Below, in pieces: positions 1 to 12,328 of a stretch of DNA of 64,000 nucleotides (the stretch's first letter is position 1; each line of letters begins with the position of its first letter). This DNA comes from Heligmosomoides polygyrus polygyrus (taxonomy: Eukaryota; Nematoda; Chromadorea; Rhabditida; Heligmosomidae). Below the pieces are notes generated by a model that had not been told where the DNA came from, made no database searches, and saw nothing but the letters and a program-made list of their open reading frames with translations. The position numbers and the translations under genes were made by a program. The stretch lies in NCBI GenBank assembly GCA_947396885.1, contig OX377205.1:71272969-71336968 (forward strand), given 5' to 3'.

Positions 1-1860
1 GTATGAAGGGGTGGAAACGTACGATCCTCTCTCATAATCATTTACACAAAAACTGCATGAAAACCCGCTGATTACCTTAACAACTGGATTGGAATCTGTG
101 GTTCTCCACTTCCATTTCTTGCTGCGGTGCTCGGGGAAAATTGTTCGGAATCCGCGGCCTCGATTCTCAGGTCGTAGGATAAACCGAAAAAGACCCTCTA
201 TTGGCGGTAGCGACGTTTTACTGTGGGATCGCTGAACACCTGGCCTACAAGTGGGTTCACCTAGAAACCTGTTAAAGCAAAGGCATAAGAACCTTAGGAA
301 GCCTAGTAAGCAACGCAGCAAAAACAAACCACAGCTGCACCCACCAAACCAACACGACTGCTGTCTGGAATGAGCGGAATGGGCTTGAGGACGCAGATGT
401 AGCGGCGTCTTCAAATGCAAAAACCAGCCTATGACTCGTATGCCTCTACAGTAACTGCCTGTACTGACGGTAAACCACTCTTCGTGTCACTCACCGTCAC
501 TAGCCGCTCGTGTTGTTGTTCATGTAGTTTCTGACCAGCACAAAGAAGCAATTTACGTTAAACGTTACCGCTAGAAAACGTGTCGTCACACTAACTACAG
601 CCGCTAGAGAACTTGTACCGTCAACGGAACTATTGGCGACTCCCTTACCAGCTTAAAGGAGTACACGGACTCCTCGGCTAGGCTTTGAGAGGTAAGCTAT
701 ATGCATGGTGAACCATAATTCTTGCAACAAAAATCTAGGCGTGTAAACGAGCTAGGAGTACACCAAATTTGATACAATTTGAAGCACTAATTGCCCCTAG
801 CTTTAGATTATGGTGAAGCGGTGTCATTCATAAGCGGCCACTCCTGGATTGATGAGAGCCTTCAGATCGTGTGGGCAGCTTTGCAGTCCGCGTCGCTGCG
901 ACTTTTACGGAATTTTATTCCCTATTTGTTCTAAAAAAGATGTCGGTCAAAAGATGTCCGACATTTTTTTACGCTATATAGAAGAGAGCGGTTTCCCCAA
1001 GAAGGTAAACGGCGAAGATCAAAATCTAAAGGTGCAGTAATTTCACAGCTAACCTTTTGCAGGTACGGTGTTTACCAGATGGAGGGAGAACCGCTACCGC
1101 GTCCTTTTCTTTTCGCTGTTAGAATACTCGCATTGCTACAAAGCTACATATTGCATAAAAATAGATTGAGCACCCGCCTGAGCATTGCATTCGTTCCAGC
1201 CCGTCGCTGTATGATCAGCGAATTAATAACGTTCTTCTGCTGTAATTCAGATCCATCCATTTATTGCTCACTGTTGAGAAGGCTCCGAATTGTTCTACCC
1301 AATACCATAATGCCGGATGTTCCACCACCAATCTTGTGAGATTTAGCGAAATCGGAAGGAAAAGTGTCTATTAGGGAGCGGCGGAAGATTTTCGGTAATT
1401 TTACTTGAGAGCCCACTACATTCTAACAAGAGTAGCTACAACCATGATATTACTTGCAAGTACCAATACTTGCAAAGAGTATAGCACTAAGGATATGCTA
1501 CATAACAGGTGCTATGTGGTTCCATGCAATTGGAAAAGGATTCCCATTTAAGACCTTTGTTACAGGACTTATGGTTCACCCTTAACAGTGGAGCGCCCTG
1601 TAGTCAAATTAGCTCTATAAGCAAAAAAGTGCTGATCGATTTAAATCAAATGTCAGTATCCTATTAAGTTCTCGTCGTCACTTGCGCCCTGCAGGTGGCT
1701 CAGTAACACACGGAAAAAGATTCCATCAAAATTAATGAAATCGCAATTGAGCCACGAGTCCAAGTGATGCTTAGAAGAATTTTCTGAGCATCTCTCAGAA
1801 CAGTGGCTCAATCGCGGTTTTCTGAGGAGTTTTCTGTGGGCTCAGAAATGCTCAGAAGTT
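1..1860. other. No gene recognised
   Basis: Only short open frames without family resemblance. A weak inverted repeat lies at about 1,738-1,822 (attgagccac / gtggctcaat). I see no element ends or exons I can support. Confidence 0.5.
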
Positions 1861-1867
1861 TTTCTAC

Positions 1868-2190
1868 ATTCTATTAGGGTGTCCAGAAAGTATCTGCAGA
1901 AATACGACCATTTTTTCAAAATAACACAATTTTTTATCAACATTTTATTAATCAACCAAATAACTTCCATCAACATCGACTACTCTCCGCCAACGTTCAC
2001 AAGACTTCGAATTCCTCTGGCGTAGAAATCGGCGACTTGGAGGCGAAAAAAGCTCGGAGGTCACTTTCGAGGTGGTTACGATCTTTATAATGCTTCGCTT
2101 CCAAATGATGCAGAAGTCATCGAAAAATGTGGTAGTCACTTGGGGCCAGATCCAGGCTGTACGGTGGATGCGGCGGAACATCTCATGCGG
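1868..2190 (-). mobile_element. Mariner remnant (3' part of transposase plus one end)
   Basis: Read on the minus strand, 2,180 to 1,948 holds the C-terminal part of a mariner transposase: HPPYSLDLAPSDYH, which contains the third catalytic Asp, then after frameshifts ERWRRVVDVDGSYLVD and a stop near 1,950. The sequence gggtgtccagaaagta at 1,868 is a plausible terminal inverted repeat next to TTA. The helix-turn-helix and the first two catalytic Asp residues are absent, and no second terminal repeat is seen. It is a truncated, inactive copy. Confidence 0.7.
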
Positions 2191-2249
2191 CGCACAAATA
2201 AATTAGTAAGGCACAAATAATCACTTTTCTGTTTTCACAACACTTCGTA

Positions 2250-2640
2250 GAACTACAGTGCGTGACGCATCCCAAAAAGGCCTTGCTTAACGCCGTCCTT
2301 TAGACATGCCACTATTCAACACTACATTCAGTGAGCGTTGTTGTTGATGACGTCCTAGGGGACTGTTGTGCGCAAAAACAAGGATAAAGAAGGGACTAAT
2401 CATCCCCTTTTGGGATGACCCACGCAGCCCCGCTGATGGTCTAGACAATTTGAAGTCGAATTTGCCCAATACAGTGAGTGGCTAGCTGATGTTTAAGTCA
2501 GTGGCTTATTCTTGCCATTAAGTCAGACACAAATTCATCGAGCCCGGAGAGATGTAAGGCTTGGTTGGCCTAAGCGACAAGTCGAAGCTAAGGATCAAAT
2601 ATCGGGTGCAGCGAGGGTAGGCACCTTCTGAAATTGCGCT
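2250..2640. repeat. SINE-A family pieces, two partial copies
   Basis: Positions 2,250-2,305 carry the plus-oriented tail of the SINE-A family (gcgtgacgcatcccaaaa, then acgccgtccttta). About 2,399-2,640 carry a more complete copy in the opposite orientation, ending with the complement of the ccaaccaagcct block. Both are diverged. The family recurs near 7.0/9.1, 21.3, 24.5, 37.3, 45.4 and 59.3 kb. Confidence 0.6.
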
Positions 2641-2649
2641 AAAATCACA

Positions 2650-3090
2650 TTAGCGTCTGTCCCGCTTGGTGGCGGAGTCCGCTCTTCTGGTGTGGTGACG
2701 CCAATTCTTCCGATCAAATGCTTGATCAGGATGCACTCCAGCCATCTTTAAGCCCACGTACAACGTATCTAGCCAACGTTGCTTCGGGCATCCCCTGGGC
2801 CGCTTTCCAGGGACCTTACGATTCAGGCCAATCTTACGGACGGTGTCGTCGTTAGCGCGAAGGACGTGGCCGTACCATCGCAGACGAGCGTCACGCAGCT
2901 TCTCGGCTATCGGGGCGACGCCGAACCTCTGTCGTATGGTGTCTTTGCGAACGCGGTCCAAACGCGTAACTCCGGCCGTCCACCGTAGCATCTTCGTCTC
3001 CATTACACTGAGGCTGCTCTCAATTTCTTTCGTTACTGGGCAGCACTCAGCACCGTACGTCGCTACAGGGCGGGCGACTGTCCTATACAC
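2650..3090 (-). pseudogene. RTE-like non-LTR reverse transcriptase, C-terminal fragment
   Basis: An open frame of 146 codons matches the C-terminal end of RTE-type retroelement polyproteins: TYGAECCPV, METKMLRWTAGVTRLDRVR, RQRFGVAPI, LRWYGHVLR, RPRGCPKQRW and a basic tail ending in a stop. The catalytic reverse transcriptase boxes and the endonuclease are missing upstream, so this is a 5'-truncated insertion. The frame is still open, suggesting a fairly young copy. It is a different lineage from the relics at 21.8 and 55.6 kb, judged by sequence. It would act, if complete, in target-primed reverse transcription. Confidence 0.8.
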
Positions 3091-3130
3091 CTTTCATTTG
3101 AGGTGCTCAGGTATTGTCCTGTGCCCCTAA

Positions 3131-5000
3131 AATGCGGCTCGAAAAAAAAACTAAAAATAAATCACCTAAAAATGCTTCCATGATCAGAAGTTGACTTCAA
3201 TGAACAGCAGCGAGCGGTGCTATGCAACAACATTCATCTGGTGTTGAAATTTTGCACTCGTGTAAGGCAATCAGTGTTGAGTAACAAGGAGCGGCAGCCA
3301 CTTTTTGACACTCAGTTCCAGTCGTGAAAAAGGCTGCACGGTAATAAGCGAAAATGCTGTTTTAGGAGTGGAGCGTGGTGTGAGTCGCGCCTGAGTGGCC
3401 TTGCCTCAAAGTGGATCTCTCCCTGCAGCAAACAGAAATATATGGTAAAGAGTGAAACGAGAAGGTGAAGAGCGAACCAAAACCAGCTGGCTGATGCAAG
3501 CCGCATTGGCAGCAAAGAATGTGGACGTTGATGAAGACGACATTCTTCCCGTGACGCCCTACCGGTTTGCCTCGAGAAGACGGTGAGTCGTCATCGTCGC
3601 TGACCTACCTCTATTTGAAATGAAAACCTTGGGAATCTCTTTGGCGGAACACCAGCCGCGTCGTTTTTCGTAGCGCTGCTCCTCGTGTCGTCCTCATAAT
3701 GACGCCTTTCAGCGGCTCATCAAGCCTGGTTTACGATTTCAAGAAAAGCGTTTCCAAGAGCCGGTTCGCATCATAACGGAAGATGAAGCGTTGGCCACTA
3801 TCGCGTTGACAGCTGCAAAGATTCGACCAAGATCAACCCATATGATAAGAGCAGCACGAAGTCCTCCTTTTCATCAAACCAAAGAGATGGAAGCAATGGA
3901 ATCCCATAAAAGGTGAATAAACGAGCACACATGAGAGACGTTAAGTACGCGACCGACGCGCTATCATCCTGCGAACAGGGCGACAAAAGCGTCGATGAAA
4001 AATTCGGAGGTACCATGACCACACTCAAAAGCGGACCCACGTCATCCCCACAATAAGAAACGATTAGGGGCTCCTACGATTCATACGGGGTTAGTTAGAT
4101 ATGATGACGAATCACAGTGGCCAAACACGTTACTCTGATTACGTGTTACTTCCTGGATCTCATATTCAACTTGGCTTACGCATTCAAGACATCGCCTTGT
4201 TCAGAGGGGAAACGCCCTTTCTGGGACGCCGCTTCATCAAAAAACGAACGCACTAATCCTTGGAACATTTAAAAGGAGGATTCGACGAGCATCTTACAAA
4301 CAAGCAACCTAATTTGCAGGTGAATGTTAGGGTGGATCTAGATACAGTAAAAATATCTGGAGAATCATGTCACATACAATCCACATGTACCATATTATTA
4401 CAAACTTTATTCGTGAAAAAATGTTGAATTGGATATTCACTGTTTGTGAGCATTTATAAGGAAACATTAAATATTTATTATTGTAAGCATCTCCTAGCAA
4501 TCACCTTCTCGAAATTCTGACCGCCATATGGGAGTGGATCTCGTCAAGTAGACGCAAGACTGGCACATCGTTCGCTTCATTATTCCTGATTTTCGGTCTA
4601 ACGATGAGTTCTGCAAATTGCTTCTCAAAACAAGAAGAATTAATACGATGGAAATGAAACAGGGACTCAGAAATGGCGCCGTGTAAACAGCTACTGGGCC
4701 AGAGTTCTACGAGCTATTTCAACATGAGTCGGTTACTTTTGCCAGCATCATTCTTCAGAACGAATGAATATATGAAGAGACTAAGTGAAGGTTTCGGGAG
4801 TAGTGGCGACAGCATCTCCAGCAAACTAGTTTGGGTCATAATGTCCCAAAGTTCAAACAATGATAGCTTGAAACGAATCTCAAGTAAAGTTTCTCAAGCA
4901 CCCAGAACAGGTTGTGCCATCGATTAAATCGATTAAAACATGATATGGGTTGGTTTAGTGATTTGTACTGCTGCCGCTGAAATTTAAGAACGTTTACGGC
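3131..5000. other. No gene recognised
   Basis: Mixed-composition DNA with only short frames lacking family signals. No terminal repeats or tRNA-like boxes noticed. Confidence 0.4.
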
Positions 5001-5013
5001 AATCCCACTTGCA

Positions 5014-5322
5014 TCAGGAGTCCTTCATACTGATCTGCACAACCACTTTTACTCTGAAATTGGGACACAACGGGTTGAAGGCAACCAAAGATAGAATAGT
5101 AAGTTGGATTAACGTATTGCGGCTACTGCCACCAATGCTTTTATTTGCCCCTGCATGCCTCTCTCTCCTTGTTCGCCGACTTTTTTTAAAGTCGGCGAAC
5201 ATAATGGATTCACATTGGTGCTGGTCGTAGAGTTCAAATCCATTAGCTGCACATGGCGTTCTTTCTGAATCCCAGATCCAATTGCTTCCCACGATATTTG
5301 CTTCGGCCTTAGCGATCAGCAC
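5014..5322 (-). CDS. Unrecognised frame, possible retroelement endonuclease scrap
   Basis: A 102-codon frame. The stretch ANGFELYDQHQCESIMFADF is vaguely like the segment between catalytic boxes of RTE-type endonucleases, but GDFN and SDH motifs are absent. The frame crosses a perfect palindrome at 5,171-5,200. I would not call it a gene without a protein match. Confidence 0.2.
   Translation of the reverse strand: MLIAKAEANIVGSNWIWDSERTPCAANGFELYDQHQCESIMFADFKKSRRTRRERHAGANKSIGGSSRNTLIQLTILSLVAFNPLCPNFRVKVVVQISMKDS
5171..5200. repeat. Perfect short palindrome
   Basis: gttcgccgacttt and its exact complement are separated by 4 nt, giving a 13-bp stem. In isolation it resembles a terminator-like hairpin, but in nuclear nematode DNA there is no reason to call it that. 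Confidence 0.7.
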
Positions 5323-5329
5323 CTCACAA

Positions 5330-7020
5330 AAATTGAGCCGATATTTAGGAGGAATGACATGAACGATCAGAAATCTTGCCGTCTACCCAACGCGGCTCTA
5401 TGTGATAGTAAAAGCTGGCCTTTTCAGTGTCATACAAGTGAATGTGAGTGATGACTCCACTTGTAGATGGATGGTTGCAGTTTACGAATACTGGCAAACA
5501 ATCGTAACCCACTTCGTCATTTTTTACAATTTTTTATTTACCATGTTCATAGTACTGTTCTGCCACGAGGTTATTAGGTGATACTTTTATTGCTGGCCTG
5601 ACGTTTCGACCGTCTGAGTGTAGCAAGTCTGCGACCACTCCTCGTTAGCAAGACTAGTAGCGAATAGATAATAGAAGAGAATTTCTTTCACACAAAATTT
5701 GGTATTGAGTGCGTCTATCTTTGCGATCGAAACACTAGATACAGCTTTTGCTACCCAACTCTTCGAAAAATTCCAAACGAAGCGAGTAGAGCAGGCAACG
5801 GCACTGACGTTATGCGTTAGTTCATGTAGAGGTTAAACCGCTAGTTATTTATGTAACGCACTACGTAGGTCATAAATTCCTTAAAAAAAGTATAATGCGT
5901 GAAAACAGAAACGAAAAATTAGGTATTAATACATGCGCAAACAGTGAAAACGCAATAATCTCTGTAGTCAATGGGCACTAGAATAATGGAATGAAAACTC
6001 AAAAATATTAAAAAACGCACGAAAACGGAACGTTTCTAATGTGTGTGAAAGTTTCGCTCAGCAGCAAATACTATCATTGGACTGATGAACACAATCAGGT
6101 TCCTCCGACGGCTTAAGAAAAGCCTCGAACTCAATTTTTGAAATTCGAACTAGACGTAGGAGCCCTAAGTTCAGGAAGGAAAAGAACCATGGTTCAGCGA
6201 TGTGTGCTGTGCCATGCAAAATGGCAAGAATGGCGAGGAATTGAGCGTCAGGTCTATGTAGAGAGGATGCCTGATGGACTGAACCATACCACAAAGCCTT
6301 TTCGAAAGCACAAACACCACTGCAACACCCTCTCGTTGTCGTCAAGTTACAGCGAAAATGAATGTTCCAGCAAAGTGGAGAATTTTCGGCGGCGGAATAC
6401 GGCATAGTACAGATGATGTCTGTGGTGGTGGAGGCAATGGAACCAGCGCATGCGCGTTCGCCGAGTGACACCTGATTTCGAGTTCGGCGCGCCGCAACCG
6501 CGTGTGACGGCCGAACGTCTCGGGACCCTGGACGGGCGATCCATCAGTTTAACGAGCTACACATAGTGTTACAATCCCGGCGTCCACTCCGACGACGTAT
6601 ACAAATCGCCGCCCTGCGGGTCGACGACACACATCAGTACGAAACACAACGAAAATGCCCGCACACTCCTCGGACCGAGGGCGGTTCTTTTTTGCATGGT
6701 GAACACTACTCCCTGACCTGCGACAGAAACTTTCGAGCTGGCTGACGCACAGGGAAGGGTCTGCCACCACTTCGTTCTTCCAGTTCACCTTGCTCGTCTC
6801 GTTTGTCAGCTCTGCTTTTGTGCCGAACGAGGGTTCGGGTGGATCAGGTCAAGACAAGAGCCAAAACGAGCAATTCTAAAAATGATCCTTCTTCCCTTCT
6901 ATTATTTAGCGGCCTAACGTTTAGATTCTTTCGTCGTGTGTAAAAGCGTATATCGTCGAAACAAGAGACTAGGAAAGTGTGTAATTTTATTCACTACGCT
7001 TTGAATTTTCTTTATTAGGA
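5330..7020. other. No gene; two copies of a dispersed ggcctgacgttt motif
   Basis: No exon or transposase recognised. Positions 5,565-5,640 (ggcctgacgtttcgac) and 6,899-6,945 (ggcctaacgttta) carry a motif that recurs at 11.54, 39.56 and 46.41 kb (see findings). A GC-rich patch lies at 6,450-6,720. Confidence 0.45.
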
Positions 7021-7352
7021 TAAGGAATTAAAGGACGGCCTTACTCAATCCCACTTGGGATGCGCCACGCATTCACTCCCACCGGATATCGTGTAGGCTA
7101 TTTGAATGCGTATTTGGCAGGGATGTGCGGATTTCCGTTTCCGCGTTCCGAATTCCGGTTTCCGGCCGTTTTGAGCTCTTCCGTTCCGTTCCGTGTTTCG
7201 CCTCTTTTTTGACCGGAAGGCGGAAACGGAAATGGGCATTGTTAAACACTAGTTTTCTGTTGAACACAATAAATTAAAAAGAGTTCTCCTTCGTATAATT
7301 GTTAGAGCAATCTGTTCGACAACTCCATTACTAATGTTCTTAAAGTTATTAA

Positions 7353-8254
7353 GGGGGGGGGGGCAAAAGTAATGAGACAAAATGAAAAAAATCTTTATTT
7401 TCTTATAACTCAATTACAACTCAACGATGCTGAGGAATGTATTTGCCATTAAGGGCAATGACCTTGCTACCATCGCTCAGTCAACTTCCTGATCCCATCC
7501 TTACAGAACTGCTTGAGCCTGGTGTTGATCAACTGTTCGATATGGTTGTCAAGGACTGCTTGGGTTCTTGTGTCCCTTCCGACTAGGAAGTCCTGTAGGC
7601 TCAAGTAGTAGTGGTAGTTGCATGGAGAGATATCCGGCGAATACGGTGGATGAGGCATGTGAACGTAGCCCAAACTGGCCAAGCTTATGCTTGGTTACTT
7701 GTTCCCAACGGGGTGCGGCGTTATCGAAGAAGAGAACCTTCTTGAAGCGCTGCGAATGAATAAGAGCGAGTCGCCGGCCCATCTCCTCTATTTCGTTCAT
7801 CATGGCCTTGGAGTTCATCGCGGTGCTCTTGGGAAACAGCCTCCGGTAAACCGATGCATGGGCGCAGACCCAAAAGCTCCAAAGATGCTTCTCGCCGTGA
7901 ACATCTTGCCGAACGAAGGTCGGTAACAATTCACCAGGCCTCACCCAGACTCGCTGCTTGGCAGGGTTAAGGTAGAAGACGTACTTCTCATCTTGCGTGA
8001 ATATTGAGCCCAGGCTGCTCGGGGTTGGGAATTGGGGGAGATTTGCGCGACACAGGTCGACTCGTCAGACTGGGGTTTCGGCATGAGACAGGCTGGGGTT
8101 TTTGGCATGCTTCTGGAAAGGGCGGAAGTGGTAACTTCTCAGATGGGCTTCAGTAAGTAGCATACAATCATACAAATACGATAAGCACAAAACTGGACTC
8201 CAGCCACGAGATATACGGACACGGCATGGAGTGTCTCATTACTTTTGGCCCCCC
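7353..8254 (-). mobile_element. Mariner-like element inside the hAT, 0.9 kb
   Basis: Inverted ends: G-run followed by caaaagtaatgagaca at 7,353, and tgtctcattacttttgg plus C-run ending at 8,254, with TA on both flanks. On the minus strand it encodes a mariner transposase remnant. The N-terminal helix-turn-helix is missing; at about 900 bp it is shorter than the usual 1.3 kb. It lies wholly within the hAT and therefore inserted later. Confidence 0.85.
7467..8020 (-). pseudogene. Mariner transposase remnant (third catalytic Asp lost)
   Basis: Reading from about 8,010 downward: QDEKYVFY (first catalytic Asp), RQDVHGEKHLWSFWV, FFDNAAPR (second Asp), then after one frameshift near 7,680 HPPYSPDISPCNYHYY, and finally GIRKLTERW and a stop at 7,467. 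The second Asp and the third position are separated by exactly 34 residues, as in the DD34D mariner family, but the third position is Asn instead of Asp. With the frameshift, the missing N-terminus and this substitution the protein cannot be active. DD34D transposases cut and paste at TA. Confidence 0.85.
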
Positions 8255-9319
8255 TAATAGACTATCAAAAAAAGCACTTAGAATGGCAACGGCTGAGTAC
8301 AGGGCAAAACTAATGTGCCAGCAAAGGCTATGCCTGCATTGTATGTTAGGAAAATGTACTCAACATTTGAATGGTTATACAATTCTTTTCCCACTAGTTA
8401 CAAATAGCTACTAAAACTTTGTAAGCATATAGCGCAGCATCATGAAGCAAAGGGTTCAGTGGAGGTTGTGTCATGCGCTTGTCTGCTCCAAGATTACACC
8501 ACTATGCCTGATGAAAGGTAAAAATTCAATTTTGGAGGTTCTCCATCTTAGATCCCAAAATGAATTCTGAGTACTACTTTTGGTGATTACAATGTAACTG
8601 CTAATGTTGAGTATGCAGACATCTGTGCAGTTACCACGTCGTTCGTGATGCAACAGGTTTCTAAAAATGAGAGGAATCTCTTTTCAGGTCGCAAAATAAT
8701 CTATTTGGCTGCTCTAGTTTTATACTTCATTCGCAGGAACTAGATATGGAAACAGAGGTGAGACTGCATGCTGAAATAGTGAGATAAGACCCTGAATTTG
8801 TTTTGTTTACTGCTCTAGCCATAGCTAAAATGTTATTGTAACAATATTATAAATTCATGCCTCGCTATTTTATGTTATGACGAGGATGAGCATTAATCTG
8901 TTGAAGATTTCGCTGCTCGCAAAGTTCTGAGCAAGAAAAAGTGCAATGGAAGCCGCTTCTGACGCCGTTTCAGATGCACTTCAGAAAAAATGGCGAAAAT
9001 GGGTCATTTCAATTTCCGCGTTTCGTATTCCGGTTTCCGGCCATTTTTGAGCGTTTCCGTTCTGTCTTTCGCCTTCCGCTTTTTCCAGAAAAATTTCCGC
9101 ACATCCCTGGTATTTGGCCCATAGAATAACTTGCGGTGGCCAGCCGATTTACAAGTAGTGTTTTACCCTTCCAGACAAGCCTGATACCGATTCAGCGATC
9201 CTGGAGGAATGTAAGGTTGTTTTGGTCCTGGCGGGAAATCCGAACGAGGAGCTAGAAATCGGGAGCGATCGTCAACAACCCTTCGGCCGCGCTAACCCGC
9301 GCCCAACTTGGAGTTGATA

Positions 9320-11300
9320 TTATTGGTACATGTCGCGAAGACGCACCGTAGAGGTGCGCCGTTAATCCGTAACCGCTCAGCAGCACATGCAAGAACCATG
9401 ACTGGCTGCCGTAATTACTGTAGGAGCAACGGCGCGCCCGCACCCGCGCAGCACTTTCCCACACTCCCTGCAATGCGTCTTGGCGACATGTACCAGATTA
9501 TTCGAACGTACGAGACTGAAGTCAGCTTATGATCATTGAAGCGAATCCAACAGCATAATCTATTTGCCACCTGTTAATCTCATTTCCATTGTATTCTTAA
9601 ACTCTATTTGTCAAAAATGAAACTATAGCTATCTTTGGTTTTAAGGAAAATCACTGAGATACATGATTCTGAATGATCGGCTATGAAAAGCAGTGGGAGA
9701 CAGAATGCAAGGAGACATGCAAGGATTTCAGGATATGGGCCAAAAAATCTTTGACGTTCAAAGGTCTTCAGGTAATTCAGCGGATTATGGACACGTGTTG
9801 AATATGTGTGGAATTGCCTAAAAGCGAACACAGAAATAGGTCACAGACTGTTATTGCTCGGACGCAAGCACTCGGTGCCCGCTCGTTTTATAAGGAAGCG
9901 CTGCTTAGCAGAAGCACTTGCGGTGATTGAACTCTGCAGTTCAAAAAATCGTCTTTAACGCTGGTTATTTCACTTACATTTTCATGTGCCATTACTACAT
10001 ACATCGTTCGCTTTTCTTCTCAGTAAAAGCGGTTCTAAATTGTACAGTTTATCTCTGAGAATACTTCCAGGATTCGGAAAATAATCAGATCTTTGCACCT
10101 AGAGAAAAAAGTTAGGGCGTGACACCATTTCGTACGTCTTGTGACCACAAGATAGTTTATGGGAACTGCACACCGTTGTTCAGTACGTAGACGGTGATCT
10201 CACACAAATCTTGGAAACAGACGGTAAAGGCGAAGGGCTATATGTAGAAGAGACTCTGAATCTCTTACAGTGGCCTTCTGTTTTCCATCACCCTGCAGTG
10301 TTTGGGAAAATCTCTCGAGATTCTGATTTACATGGAACACCAAGTTAGCCGTTTTGGACACCGCCTTGAGTTCCGCGTTATCTACATATACAATACGCTA
10401 CTTTATATTGATGGCACCTATATGAAATGCCTGCTCTGTTCGCACAAAGTGCGAATTTTGTAGAAATAGACCACTGGTGCATAGTGTTTAGTGCTAATTG
10501 AGTACTTCTATATTGTTTTATGGAATTTACCTCGCTGTAGATTCTTACGCGTTCTTTGCAGTTGACTCCAGTTTTCAGCATCATTTCCGGGACTCATAGG
10601 AGCAGATGGTGATCGGAATGGGCGGACGACTTGTAGGTTTTAATTCAAGAAAGAATTTCAAAAAAACATAAGAAGGAGTGAGAGTGTTATCAATAAAGCA
10701 GTTTAAGAGGTATGCTAGCACATAATTACTTACCAGTAGATATGACATTTCTTGAGACAACTCGACAAGTGAAACCGATTACTGGTTCGTTGTATATATC
10801 TTGTATTGCACGTTGTTTTGTTTCGACTTTATTGCATTGTGTGCATGATGAGTTTTGTAATGTTTGCCTTCTGTAAATATAATAATTAAATAATTAAATG
10901 AATAAATAAATCATAAATTTCAAAACATCGTTGGTATTAAACTCAGCTATTTTCAGAAATGGTACTCGTCGGTCACTTGAAAAACGAAATGAAGAAAATG
11001 CTCCGAATACACTCGAAATAGGGATGCTCCAATAAGACAAGGGTGTAATGCTGAAGTGGAACTGTTCAGCAGGCTGGAAAACGATTCCATAGACTGGGGC
11101 GTTTGAGGGATCCAAACGACACAACCATTCACCAAAAAGAAGAAAGCGGTCTAAGGTGATATCGCCGAGGTTGGAGCAAGCAATGAGGGCGCTCCAAAAA
11201 AGGATAAAACGACGGCGACGGGGTGAAACAGCGAATCACGCTGGATTACCGGCTAGAACGGATGGAAGAAAATGAAATCTGCACCTAGAGGTCAGCAAAA
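9320..11300. other. No gene recognised
   Basis: Low-information DNA, AT-rich between 10,700 and 10,930. No terminal repeats, exons or RNA genes noticed. Confidence 0.4.
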
Positions 11301-11540
11301 GCCTGTCCTCACAACAGCCTCATTTCTGAAACCGTTGGAAAACACCAGGCGGGGGATAACGACCTGCCCGTGAATGCTCTTTCCCTGCTACAAGTAGACC
11401 AGGGCCGCATTCTAGGCCCGTCAAGTCCATATCCATGTGATGGCACGTAGAACTCCAGATCAACACTACCGCTCCAAGTTCCCTCTTCTAAAACCTCGGC
11501 GCTCTCTCGTTTGAATTCATCTATGCCGAGCGAGGTGGAG

Positions 11541-11813
11541 ATGGATCGTTTATGGCGATCTAACGTTTCAAGCTGTTCGTCGCCTTCAGAGACCTGACAA
11601 GGGAACTGTCTGAACGCTGCGCCGGAACGGCAAGAAGGAGTACTATAGGGAGAATCCCCGTCCTCCAAATAGTAACAGAACATTTGTTTTTGTTGAATCC
11701 TTGAGGCAGACGAGTAGGAGGGTGTAATGGCTAAGAGTCCGCAGAGCGAGCCCCTCACGGCAGCGCAAGATCCCGGTGTCGTGGACTGGGTGGCGCAGTG
11801 ATAGAGGGTATAC
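11541..11813 (+). repeat. SINE-D family copy (tRNA-like A box) next to a gacgttt motif
   Basis: About 11,640-11,813 match, in the opposite orientation, the block at 14,080-14,300 over some 170 bp (ccttgaggcagacgagta, gagcgagcccctcacggcag). It ends with a tRNA-like A box, ctgggtggcgcagtga, at about 11,790. The copy stops at about 11,813 where a run of ttcgaat-type repeats starts. Positions 11,541-11,596 carry one copy of the dispersed ctaacgttt ... cttcagagacct motif. Confidence 0.7.
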
Positions 11814-11814
11814 T

Positions 11815-12020
11815 TGTGCTCGAATAATCGGATTCGAGTAATTATTCGAACAATTTATTCGAATTCGATTTTCGATTATTTGATTATTCGAGTTTCGTAA
11901 TTTCGAATAATTATTCAAGTTCGATTTTTCGAGTTTCGCAAATTCGAATAATTGTTCGAATTCGATTATTCGAGATTTGCAAAATCGAATAATCAATCGA
12001 GTTCGGTTATTCGAGGTGCG
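11815..12020. repeat. Degenerate tandem repeat of TTCGAATAAT
   Basis: About 200 bp built from attcgaataattattcg-type words, each nearly self-complementary, in both orientations. Such arrays occur as subterminal repeats of DNA transposons, but I find no matching termini here. Confidence 0.75.
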
Positions 12021-12149
12021 CAATTTCACATTTACATTATCTGCGACCACGACTATCATCAATGTCATACACTTGGATCCTCTACGAAATTTGCACAATA
12101 AACATAAATTCCGACGAAAAATTGAGAAATGAATTTCAGATTCGTAGTC

Positions 12150-12300
12150 AGTGACCTCAGCTACGTCACGCCTGAAGTTTCGAGCTTGTTGAGTGATATT
12201 TACGAAAAAATCGATAATTGATTGATATCAGTTGATGACAATCGTTGCTGCAAAAACAAACTAAAGATTCGTGTTCAGCGAGCTCGATTACTCTAGGGCT
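12150..12300. repeat. Copy of the cgataatttgatcaatatcgatt repeat
   Basis: Contains gataattgattgatatcag, then caaaaacaaactaaagattcgtgttcagcg. This is the same unit that is tandemly repeated at 52,800-53,250. Confidence 0.6.
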
Positions 12301-12328
12301 GAAGTTTACAGTTTGCATATATAGCACG

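Larger units (their letters stand above)
7118..9109. mobile_element. Non-autonomous hAT element, 1,992 bp, 8-bp TSD
   Basis: The termini are perfect inverted repeats, cagggatgtgcgg at 7,118 and ccgcacatccctg ending at 9,109. They are flanked by the exact 8-bp duplication gtatttgg at 7,110-7,117 and 9,110-9,117. CAGGG termini and 8-bp duplications are the signature of hAT transposons. Both subterminal regions are rich in ttccg words (7,130-7,235 and 9,010-9,100). No hAT transposase is visible. A mariner occupies 7,353-8,254, so the element was about 1.1 kb when it inserted. Confidence 0.9.
7022..9310 (-). repeat. SINE-A copy split by a hAT element
   Basis: The tail (7,022-7,117) and the body and head (9,110 to about 9,310) of one minus-oriented SINE-A are separated by the hAT element at 7,118-9,109. 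The 8-bp word gtatttgg is present on both sides of the insert, and removing the insert plus one copy restores the order seen in intact copies, for example that at 37.2-37.5 kb. The body also occurs at 2.4, 21.3, 24.5, 45.4 and 59.3 kb. Confidence 0.85.

Noticed and set aside
5171..5200. Rho-independent-type terminator
   Set aside because: The hairpin is strong, but the DNA is eukaryotic and no transcription unit ends there.
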